Shown here piece after piece: positions 49,901 through 59,702 of a stretch of 64,000 nt of DNA. A program made the translations under genes and the position numbers. Under the pieces are notes generated by a model. That model had not been told where the DNA came from, did no database searches, and saw only the letters and a list, made by a program, of their open reading frames with translations. This DNA is from Branchiostoma lanceolatum (Eukaryota > Chordata > Leptocardii > Amphioxiformes > Branchiostomatidae), in NCBI RefSeq assembly GCF_035083965.1, contig NC_089738.1, positions 15,836,734 to 15,900,733 of the forward strand, given 5' to 3'. Position 1 is the first letter of the stretch. Every line of letters begins with the position of its first letter.

Positions 49901-51612
49901 ACGCTGAGACTTGCTGAAGACACACAGACAAACAAACACAAAACATGAATTTATATGATCAATAGATAAAGACACAAAATAGTACTGAAATGATTAATGA
50001 TGAAATGTTTATATTCTTTATGCAAACAGTAAAAATATATCGAAAGTTTCTTTTTTGTTAAAGTACCTTCGTTGGACTGGAACAGTCAACTTGTTCTTCC
50101 GCTTCTTAACTAAGGACCGCGGATCCAGAGAGGCTGCCCTGTCTCTGCTAACCCTGTAGGGGGTAAGATAGAAATAAGCACAGCACAGGCTGGTAGTAAT
50201 ATCAACAATGAACGGACGATATCAGTGTCACTCGACTCTTGCTGTGACGGATTCCTAGAAAACGCTTCCAACCTTACGTTACAAGAAAGCGTTCATAAAG
50301 CCTTGTTCGTGCTTCATTACAATACGTACTAACTTGAGCGATAGGCCAATTGACAATGTCATATTCTATATTATCATCAAAGGACTGTGGGCCGCTTTCA
50401 CTCATGTCCCCACCCCGTAGCCCGTTCCAACTCATGACTGTCCTGTTATTGCAGTGTTGCTGTAATGCATATGAATGCTTGAATGTATTACTTCCCAGAA
50501 TCTTACAAAAATGTTGAACGTTTATTGCCCTACCATGTGTCCTGACCCGGCGATGACCCGGATGACGTCAGTCGTTGAAGATCCTTACAGGAGTCCTCAA
50601 GGGCCTTCAGAGACCTGTTCAGGTCCTCCCGGGAGGTGGTCAGGTCATCCTCCTGCTGCCGCCGTTTCTTGTAGTAGTGGGGCATGGAGCTGGACTTGGT
50701 CGTGTCGGCGGCTGTAGGGTGCTGGTTGGCCCGAGGAAGGCTCGTATGCTTACTCGGAACGAAGTCGGATATTGGTCTGTCGATTCGGGATCTGGCAACA
50801 TAACATTTTTTGTGAGTTTCAATTGTCTTCAAACAACCCATCAAAAACCCACCTTGAATTGAACAATAACATATTATTCATAGATTTTAGCTGTCTTTAA
50901 ACAACACACTCAAATCTTTATAAGTAATGATTATAATATCAATTCATTAATTTGCCATCACAATTGCTCTCAAAGCAATATCGTTCCTCTATCTTTATGA
51001 GAAAATTTTCTCCTGCAAAATAAGCTACTACCAGTGGACCAGACCCCTACTGTGTCGCCCTGGAGTATAGAATTGGAATTTGTGTTGCCATGTACAATGT
51101 ATGATATACCTGATCTAACTTTACCTAACCTGTCTTTTGTAGTCTACCGTACGAAAGTCACTGTCCTTTTTGTTGTGTCAATAAAGCGCTTAGTGCTAGT
51201 AAAGACTAAACTATCACAATAAAGGGCGTCTGAATGAAATACTCAATACATACGCATAATTCGATGCAGCCCGTTGGTGTGCGACCATGGACCGTGTCTT
51301 CTCCTTGACTGTGGCGGCGCGTAGTGCGTACAGCAGCCGAGAGATCTCCTTATGTTCCTCGTCCATGGTCAGCACTCTCCCGTTAGTCGGTGTGATGCAG
51401 TCTTCCTCGTCAGAGCCGGTGGACGTGACGGTTAAGTTTGGAGAGGTGTAGGGGGCACTGCCGATGGTTGCTTCCGGCGTGAGCACGTGGTAAACCTTCT
51501 TCTGGCTTTCTTGCTGGGATCTGTATCTTCTTCCCGACATCTTCTGCTTCTTCAGTTGCTCAGCTAGATGATTAACGTCTTGATGCTCATCGACCATGTC
51601 TTCCACAGTGAT
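46898..51612 (-). CDS. LIM-D: DEH-motif protein with two PINCH-like LIM domains, 5' end unresolved
   Basis: Exons 51254-51612, 50534-50791, 50067-50153, 49827-49913, 49517-49557, 49286-49316, 48982-49068, 48667-48721, 48403-48501, 48036-48084, 47462-47537 and 46898-47045 sum to 1,377 nt: 458 residues and a stop. The first enters in phase 0, so a start exon lies upstream. Order: two DEH motifs (MVDEHQDVNHLAEQLKKQK, MDEEHKEISRLLYALRAAT), a Ser/Pro and basic linker with SLPRANQHP and a short helical stretch (REDLNRSLKALEDS), then a LIM4-like domain (CHAC to YCEKHYDE) and a LIM5-like domain (CYHC, EDCFTCPFC, FFEFDMRPVCKRC). A cysteine replaces histidine in the last domain's first finger, as in PINCH LIM5. 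It is the most PINCH-like member. Role as an adhesion or cytoskeletal adaptor is inferred. The tail is only about 25 residues. Confidence 0.8.
47105..47225. repeat. Dispersed repeat with internal duplication
   Basis: 'tcaagtcaagtcaagtcaaa' leads into 'gtttattgtacaatgttcta'; the block 'ctataca(a/g)tgtt' and 'aggaaggttctaggctatac' is repeated with a 53-base period. From memory, such TCAAG-started copies are common in amphioxus introns. Confidence 0.5.
47640..47820. mobile_element. SINE-like interspersed repeat
   Basis: Blocks 'cccatttttacacctgggtg', 'gtgaggaaagtcgt', 'agtgcctttccaaagggcac', 'ggggattcgactag' and 'ctaaccgttacc' resemble a widespread invertebrate SINE-like or tRNA-derived repeat, recognised from memory. 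It lies in a LIM-D intron and has no coding content. Confidence 0.55.
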
Positions 51613-51739
51613 CTGAAAAACAAGCACAGATAAGTTTAGTTTAATAATGAGGTCTATAGAATCGGAGTAAAAACCCATATATTCGCCATCATAACTACCA
51701 AGAAAACTGAAGTGTCACTGTCATCGGGATCAGCCAAAA

Positions 51740-51910
51740 CTATATTATCAAGGCACCGTTCAGGGAGAGGGGTAGTGAACGTAAACGATTGGAGGAGGAT
51801 ATCAGAGAATGGACAGATATGACACCTAAGTGAAACTCTAAGAAGCCCGAAAACGGAGGGAGCTGGTTGTCAGATCTTCCGTGGTGCCCCAACGGTCAAA
51901 GAGTTAGACA
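51740..51910 (+). mobile_element. Decayed non-LTR retrotransposon 3' end (reverse transcriptase C terminus)
   Basis: On the plus strand, RERGSERKRLEEDIREWTDM followed by TPK and a stop, then in another frame RKRRELVVRSSVVPQRSKS, matches the familiar end of invertebrate endonuclease-reverse transcriptase ORFs ('R-x-R-K-R-W-x-D-x-I-R-E-W-T' ... 'VVPQR'). A frameshift and a stop separate the halves, so it is a dead copy. Confidence 0.65.
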
Positions 51911-53156
51911 AAGAAGCAGATGAAAAGAGATGGAATGAAAAAGAACGTTTCAGTGATCAGACTGCCCTTCCTATACTTGGAAATACAGGATGTATGTTTT
52001 TCCTTTGCAAAGCGGAAGGTTAGTTGAATAGCAGGACGTTCATTGTTCGTTTTTCCTAGAACTCCAGAGATCACTGTCTTCTCACAGGATGTTAATTGTG
52101 TAATCCTATACAGTCTACCTGTCCCCTTGTTAACTCGTAATAATTTGTCATATTGTGTTCTACGAAGAAGAACGAAACACACCTACTCGTCTGGAGAGAG
52201 AGAGAAGGAAAGAAAGAGAGGGAAAGACAGAATGAGTTATGGGTTTCTTGTAAGCTGTTGTATTTTGTCCCATTCTACTGTCCTTTTCTTTTTCAAAATG
52301 GGATATTTATATTAGCCCCTGCTACCTGTATTCGTGTTTTAAAACCATGGACTTGAAGCAGTAGTAATGTGACAATCCCGACTCTTACCCTGTTACAAAT
52401 TTCACAGAGAGGTCAGGGGTCAATTGGCGGTCGCCATCTTTATACCAGAATACGAGAAAACCGGTGGTGCAGGTAGCAACTGCCAAAAGGCGTTGTTTAC
52501 TTAGCCTCCTGCCCTATGTCTATTGTACGAAACTATTTATCTTTAGCGGTTATTAGAGAAAGACTGCTGTATCTTTATCATTAGGTCGTAAACGAGAAAA
52601 TAAGTTAAAAAGTACAATTTCATCCTAAACTTTCCAAGGACGGACATTTGCACAGTATCTAGAATCTGTGCCATGTGCCAAATGGCACGGAATGCATGTC
52701 AGAATGCGACCTGGTATGCCCCAGGCAAGGCCTTCTCTAATCTGGACGCGTGCCACATAGTACCAGTGTGTTCTAGTCATGTCACAACCGGTCCTCTCTT
52801 TGACATGGCTTTGACATACTCCGCGAAAGCCAATAATTGATATCGATAAACGATTATGAGTTTGTCGATTAGATATCAATGATGTTGTCATATCAAATGT
52901 TTTTCACCCTGCTCCCTCCCCACGTCGCTACAAAATTGTTAGAGCTAGACATGTTCTGTCTTGTTCAGGTGCCAGATAACCCGAAAACCACAACAACTGA
53001 GGTGGGTTCGTCCTGCCGATCCCTGGCCTTTTACCCACCCAAAACCCACTAAAGCTTCCTAGAAACCGTGTGACAGAGCCGGAGTTACTAACGGATGTGC
53101 AAGACAAGGATCTCTCAGTAGTTGACAGGTGTTCCACAGTCATGTCCAATACCACG

Positions 53157-53399
53157 TTAAGCCCCTCTCTCACTGGACCCGCGACACGTTGGCGACCTCG
53201 CTGCGACCGAACGATCTGATAGCGCACTTGACGAATTTCATTGATAAAATACTAACCTTTTTACGCTTTGTCTGTTTTGCTGCCTTTTTAGCAATACTTG
53301 CACGTTTTGCATAATATTCCCATTATAAAGTCAAGGGTAACACAAATCCAGCTGCAATTTAGGAGGCAGTGTCGTGGGTCCAGTGAGAAAGGGGTTTAA
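53157..53399. mobile_element. MITE with TTAA ends, piggyBac-like
   Basis: A 243-bp element is bounded by TTAA on both sides. Its terminal inverted repeats are about 30 bases with around three mismatches, containing 'ctcactggaccc' at the left and 'gggtccagtgag' at the right. A TTAA target is the hallmark of piggyBac transposons. There is no transposase, so it is non-autonomous. Confidence 0.8.
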
Positions 53400-56369
53400 C
53401 ATATCATTTCATGACAAGACCCGAAATAAAGATTTTTCACGCAAAAATGAGGAAGATTGTCTGCATTTCTATTCAAGCAGACACAACCTACCTTGATATT
53501 AAACAAAAAGACACACCTTTGATACGGAAAGCGACCAATAAATCTTATATATGCTGTATAGAAGGCCACACCTAAATGTGTGACGTGCTTCAATTTTACG
53601 ATGTAGGTGTGAATACACACGTGCGCGTTGGCGTACGTTTTTGGAGACACGAAATACATTTTCTTAATTATATGGGACGAAGTCATAAAAAATTGTACGT
53701 CAATACAGCATGGGCCATTCATGGATGAATCATGTAGCTCCTTTTATGTTTTTCGGCGTTCAATAAATGATTTCATCTAAATAATATATTTGAAACTAGT
53801 TTTATACACTGAAACAGCCATCTAGGTATAACAATTGATAACCCATCTCTAAAAAAGATAAACCAATGACAATGCATCTGGGGTTCAGCAACAAGTTGTA
53901 CAATTACAATTCACGAGTATCATGTACAACTACTTAACATGTATAATCCTATTAACCGCTTCGGTCAAGTAGATGGTGGATAATTACATACCCTGTGACA
54001 ATCTGTCGACCTTTCTACCCCAAAGCGGTAAAACGACATTAGACTGTGGGAGGAAGTGAGGGGGGGAGGGGGGTATATTGTCTACTACTTATTGAACTTT
54101 CCTTATAGTAAAACGTTCAGCGACTATAGAATACATTGTGCAACATATGGGTAAGTACCTGTTACCATGGTATTGTACAAGACGTTTAATACCAAATTAA
54201 GCTATACTACTGAAGGCTCCCAAATGCTTACACCCATGCTACAGAACAGGCGTCTGTACATATACACACACTTCGCTGGTTAGGTTAAGTATCATGACTT
54301 AAAAGCTTTATCCACACCGAAGGCGATTTTACAAAGAAACAGCTGTAAACTTACCTTGCTTGTTTATTAGACTTGGGAAACGTGTGATCCTTACACTAGA
54401 ATCCTGGCCGAAATGTGGTCTATTTCTCCACCTGCTGACTTTTTGTCACTGACTGTTTTGTGTATACACAAGTGAGTCAAACACCCGGTTGCACAACTTC
54501 CGGCGAGCTACCTTTAAGTCGTAGACATATGTGTCAGTACCTGTGTCCGTCCACAGTACGAGGAAATATTTGCTATGAGTTAGTGCAATAATGTAAACAC
54601 CTTTAGTCAGTACTCACCCACACACACACACCGCCCGCTGTGCTAGCTTGAACAGCTCGCCCGAAGTTTGAACAATAGACAGGTAGACCGTGAACACTTG
54701 CGAGTACCCGTGTCCCCCTTCGTTAGTACAGTGCTCCACACTTGTAACCACTTCCGGTCGTCTTCGGTCATTGTCCGCACGCCCAGGAAGTGGTCTTACT
54801 AATCAACGTTCAATACCTGTCAATCAAAAACTTACCTCATGGAAAATTTAAGGGGTCATAAGGGCTTCTTCCTGCGTAATTCCTAGTAATAGCTACTTCG
54901 GCAATTTTACGAGATTACAATGTTTCAAGTTAGAATACGTCACATTTTCTTCTATTCCAGGCGGTCAGTTTTTCTATGTAATAACTTACAAGTTTTAAAT
55001 GCGCACATCTTAATTGTTGAACCGTAGGCGTTTTTCTATTACATGTAATTGATCCAATTTATATGTAAATGCGACCATGTATTACCCCACCCTTATATTA
55101 CCCCGTATCCAACCGGCTTATCTGAAGACAATAGATTTAATAGCAGGGCGTTTTTAATAGGATACATAACTGTGGTTAGCAGCACCTGTTTGAAATATCA
55201 CCCATAAGAAAAGGCACCGGTAAGGAGTAAATGAAGTAGAAGTCCTTGTCAACATCTTATAGGATTTATAACTTTTTAAACAGAAGGGACGCGCAGTTTA
55301 GTCAGGGGGTATTTAATGAGGCTAAAGAAATCAATGAGCTAATAGATTTACTACTTCGTGAATCCGTTAAATTCATCGGACAATCCGTTAAAACGCCAAA
55401 ACATACATTCTTGTCATACGAAAACTTGCCTTTAGCTTTATTCAGTACTTAGATTTTACTTGCAATACAGAATGCTGTATGATTTACAAGAACAGGCTGG
55501 AGTTGTGTTGCGTCATACTGTTTACTTTGTTACGTGTACATAAACAAATGGGTCAAAGGTCGAATCCATTTACTGGAACTAAGTATTAGCTTAACGACCA
55601 TCGACAGGGACTGTAATTAGTTTTTCCAACGCAATTCTTTAATCCAGGACATCTTGACAGTATTTGTACTTGCTGTATGGTGTATTAATTAACGTGCGCT
55701 TTTTTCTTTTGTGATGTATGCTAGTAGTGAAAATCTAACACCTTAAATATCTCAATGTATCTTACATTCATTTATGTGTTATTTCCAACGTAAATAGATT
55801 TTGTGTTCAGTCATGAATATTTGAAATGATCGCCAGCACCAGTCATGTATGGTTACTTGAACAGTCGCACCGAGACCCTATAGGGTGCGGCACAGCCAAT
55901 AGGTCAGATGGGTTGAATAGATTAACAAACATGTTAGGTAAAGAAAGCTGGCATCTGAAGTATTTGAATAATTGGGGCGCCGCTCAAAGCTGATGTTTTT
56001 GGCGACGAGCCAGGGACTCAAACTGTGGATAGAAAGCGCGCCTCCTGGCGGTTTCTTATAACAGATGTTTTGGATTGTATGAGAACTTGGTCAAGAAAAG
56101 CATTCATGTAGTTACTGTGGTAGTTACTAAGGCACAATTTTCATCTCGGAAGATAATGGTAGCACTCTGGTGTCATGGCCATAGGACCTTGCATAGTAAT
56201 CCCGGCCAAAGTTGGTAACATATACAGGAAAAAAGGTTCTGGTGTTGTTGTCTCAAGAAAAGTATTATACTTTGCATGTTCTTCAATGAGCCTTTGTTTT
56301 AGACTATTTTTTCCGATTCCTGCAATGAACTTGGGCAAAAGGCGTGTCCTCAGGAAAGGCGTTTTACAT

Positions 56370-56620
56370 GACCTCCCTTTTCACCCAGGTGTAAATGGGT
56401 AGGTGATTGTGGACGTAAAGGGCGATTGAAGACGGTTGCGATCTGGAACCTGGAACAAGCTCGATGTTGATGATCAGAGGGCTGGGGGTTAGAGCTTCAA
56501 GCCCGGCTGACGTGGCTGCCTTTAAAATCAAACTCCGCCAAACCTACAGTTTGGAGCAGTCTTGTACGCGGTCGTTATTATGTGGTTCCGCCACTTGCCT
56601 TGCAGCAAGGCCACGCTAAT
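56370..56620. mobile_element. Possible interspersed repeat
   Basis: 'ttttcacccaggtgtaaatg', 'gcgatctggaacctggaaca' and 'cagcaaggccacgctaat' resemble a repeat seen widely in amphioxus and other invertebrate DNA, from memory. Boundaries are unclear. Confidence 0.35.
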
Positions 56621-57944
56621 TTTATCCTACTGAATGTTATAACTATTGCGCTGATTTGATTAGGTAGATTTTGTCCGTTGCTAAGCTGATTTACCTTGTG
56701 AGTTCTATGTTGTTTTGCTTTATTTATTCGTTATATTGTATCAATATGTATTGATTATTTGTTTTAAAGGTTTGTTATGATTTCGGTATGGCGGCCCTGA
56801 AAAGGTGACAAGAACATCTGTTCCACTATTACCTTATACCGTGTTGGAGAAACATAATGAATAGATAAAGGCGAAGTATTGACTACACTTTCCAATACCG
56901 TGTCCAAGGCACAATGGATTAACAACCCACTATCCCTATGGCTTCAGCAATGCTATGGGAACTTACCGATATGTACCGATATTAAATATAATAATAAAAG
57001 TATCGTAGTGCTATTGACATGCATTGGCACTTACGAGTTCGGAAAGAAAACAGACAAAGAACAAGCATTTCCACGAGATTCTGTTTTGACAGGTTTATTT
57101 CAGTTTTACGTCCAGTAGATAGAATAACGACCATACACATGATACAGTATGTAGATAGTACGACAGACGTCACTATGCATTGATTGTTACTTAGTATATC
57201 ATAACGTAATTATACATTCTATGACAGCCCTTTTGTAAAGTCATATTGATACTTAACTTAATAATAAGGTTGATGTGAAGTGTTGGTGTACCACCCATGT
57301 TACATGTGGCATATACTTCTGCATTAACCTGGACCGTAACCAGGGCCTACTCACTGACCAGCTCTACGGCACCAGGGCCAACATACCCCGAAGAAAGTTT
57401 ATCATAGCCCCCTTGAGGAAAGGCCGTTGATAAAATTCAGGCAGGTAAAATCACCGGGACTGCCTTAGTTGGCCTGGCGGGGATAGGAGCTTAAAGCGCC
57501 GAGGAAATGCAAGCTGCAGCCCAGGAAAAGACTGCTAGCTAGGTTACATCTACATATCCATTTGCGATGCTGCTTTGACAATTCCACTCAACTAAATCGT
57601 GAAATACAAGATACAATGTAGAATTCCATTTGTAGTTTGGTAAACGCCATTAAAATGCTGATTCTTAACAGTCCTTGATTATGCCAAGGTCACATTTCCT
57701 AACCGGGGCCCGACCGGGCTGTTTGCGTGGACGGATATTAAACAATGCATTTCAAAAATACATACAAATGGTGCTCATGATAAAATTTTGAACTTTTTTG
57801 TGTTTTGTTGTCTGTTATACATTTCGTTCCCACAAACTACCCGGCCGGGCCCGGGGCTGAGAATTGTGACCTTAGCATAAGACACGTTTGTGCTTCGTTT
57901 GAAATCAAGACAATATGGTGTTCAATACAAATTGTGCATGTGTT

Positions 57945-58179
57945 CCAATAGACCTTCTATGGGTCCCATTGCATGCCGGATGACGCGGGGCATTATGGGT
58001 GGACCATGGAGCAAAACAATATCGTTACCATGACAACGCGTACATGTATAAGGTGCATCATAGTAAACTATATCTGGTCAGGTCAATGTTGTCATGGTTA
58101 TGATTTTGTTTACCTCCTGAGCTACCCATAGTGTCCCGTGTCCCACAGCATGCAATGGGATCCATGGAAATGTCTATGG
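57945..58179. mobile_element. Fold-back MITE with about 92-bp inverted arms
   Basis: Left arm 57945-58036 and right arm 58088-58179 are inverted copies (outer 'ccatagac'-type end, core 'cccattgcatgc', inner 'taccatgacaac' / 'gttgtcatgg'). They are separated by about 50 bases. No coding sequence is present. Confidence 0.7.
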
Positions 58180-59702
58180 ATGTGACTTGATGCATACTTA
58201 ATTTTTCAGAAACTTATAACTAGTTGACAAAAAGAAGGTTATAGTAGGAAGGTCTGAACAAGTGTTATTCTTGTAAACCAGTAATGTTATGTGATGTGAT
58301 GGAAATGTATTCCCAAGATTTGTTAAAGAGTTAAAGAAAATCATATCGAACACCACATAAAATGATGTTCAGATATTAGCTTGATTCTGTACCATACTGG
58401 CTTTTATCTTTTTGTATCACAAAAAAGTTACATGACAAAATAATGGCTGATTTTCACTTTTGGTTCAATTTAGCTGCCTACTAGAAACAGTCACAGAATA
58501 CAAAGCAAAGCGGTGGATGTAAAATGCTGTTTATGCATAAACTATCATTCAGCTCACAATCACGAAAGCAGCCCTCGTCTACAATGTATTCATAGTACAT
58601 TGGTAGTTCACTTAACAACCTTAAATACGTATTCTTTCACCAAGGGTTGTTATAGGTACATTGTCACCAAGAGATTTTTATAAGATCAAACGACATAACT
58701 TCTTCTTTCTGTGAAAAACACTCGTCTGGGTGTCATGGCTCTATCATTATTGTTTCAAAATACATACTTAAATAAATTATTGGGCAATTTGTCGTAAACC
58801 ACAATACAAAGCACACCCAGCAATATGCTATATATTTCTTGTGTTCCAAACTAGAAGTAAATCTTTCATCTAATATCGTAAAACATTTGTGACTGGCAGT
58901 TAGGTTACCTCTATTTCTTAAGCGTTATTTTCGTGTGTGTTACGTCAAAAACACTCCTATTTCATCATATAAAGAACAGACTTGGCATTATTGTTACTAG
59001 TCTGGATATATCTTTTTTCTAAAACTCTTTAAACTATGCCTTATTGCCCTGTTACTTACATGTAGTTACGTAGAAAGAGATGTGTATATTGACTATTAAT
59101 ATGATACTTAATTACACCTCACAGTATTTCGACTTGAACAGTAAACTGACAATGACATGTATTTCTTTCACCAAACATATAAATATATTATCAACATAAT
59201 GCACGTTTCCACGTCATACTCATCACAAAACTTTAGCCACACGTTTTCTGACTTTTTTTCTCTTCAAGATTAATAGTCCAGTCATACATATTTTTGTCTA
59301 AGAAGGATACACGTGGTTAGATGACCATTATTTAATTAAGTTATAAACATATAAAAGCTCATAATTGATGTCACTTTTCAAGGCAATCTACACTTGATTT
59401 TCTACAAAGTCTGCATATCTTTAACATTGTTCTCCACTAGGCTCAGGTCTTATACATTGCAAAGTATAATTGATTTTTTTTCACAAAATATTTTCTGCAG
59501 AAGCATGTCTAGAGTTCTAAACGATTACATTTTAACGTATATTTGCTCTTAAATGCAAAAGGCAAGTCGTGTTGTCAACAATGCCGTTACGACAGAGACG
59601 TTGCTGAAATTTTCAGTAACAGAAGCTAAGGTCAGGTGGTTATAAGACGTTCAGCACATATTCTTCACTAGCCCATTCTCGTGTCCCTGTCTCTTGGCGC
59701 GT

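Larger units (their letters stand above)
51613..59702. other. Region upstream of LIM-D, rich in transposon remnants
   Basis: No complete gene is supported. LIM-D's start exon and promoter should be within it. A possible noncoding 5' exon ends at 54355 (donor GTAAGT), and another GC-richer one ends near 54618 (donor GTGAGT), but neither carries a usable start. Identified elements: retroelement relic 51740-51910, TTAA element 53157-53399, repeat 56370-56620, fold-back 57945-58179. The rest, including about 58200-59700, shows nothing. Confidence 0.5.

Noticed and set aside
53396..53722. Minus-strand ORF of 108 codons ending at a GTAGGT donor in phase 0, as a LIM-D start exon
   Set aside because: Its phase fits, but its 3' end abuts the TTAA element, the protein is Cys/Phe/Ile-rich with no family-like content, and there is no other support.
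54618..54771. Minus-strand MTEDDRKWLQ ORF as the LIM-D start
   Set aside because: It hits a stop before the nearby GTGAGT donor, so it cannot be the coding start by simple splicing. The stretch may still be a 5' leader exon.
56141..56338. Minus-strand ORF with FFLYMLPTLAGITMQGPMAM
   Set aside because: It has no recognisable family, no splice context and sits in a repeat-rich intergenic stretch.
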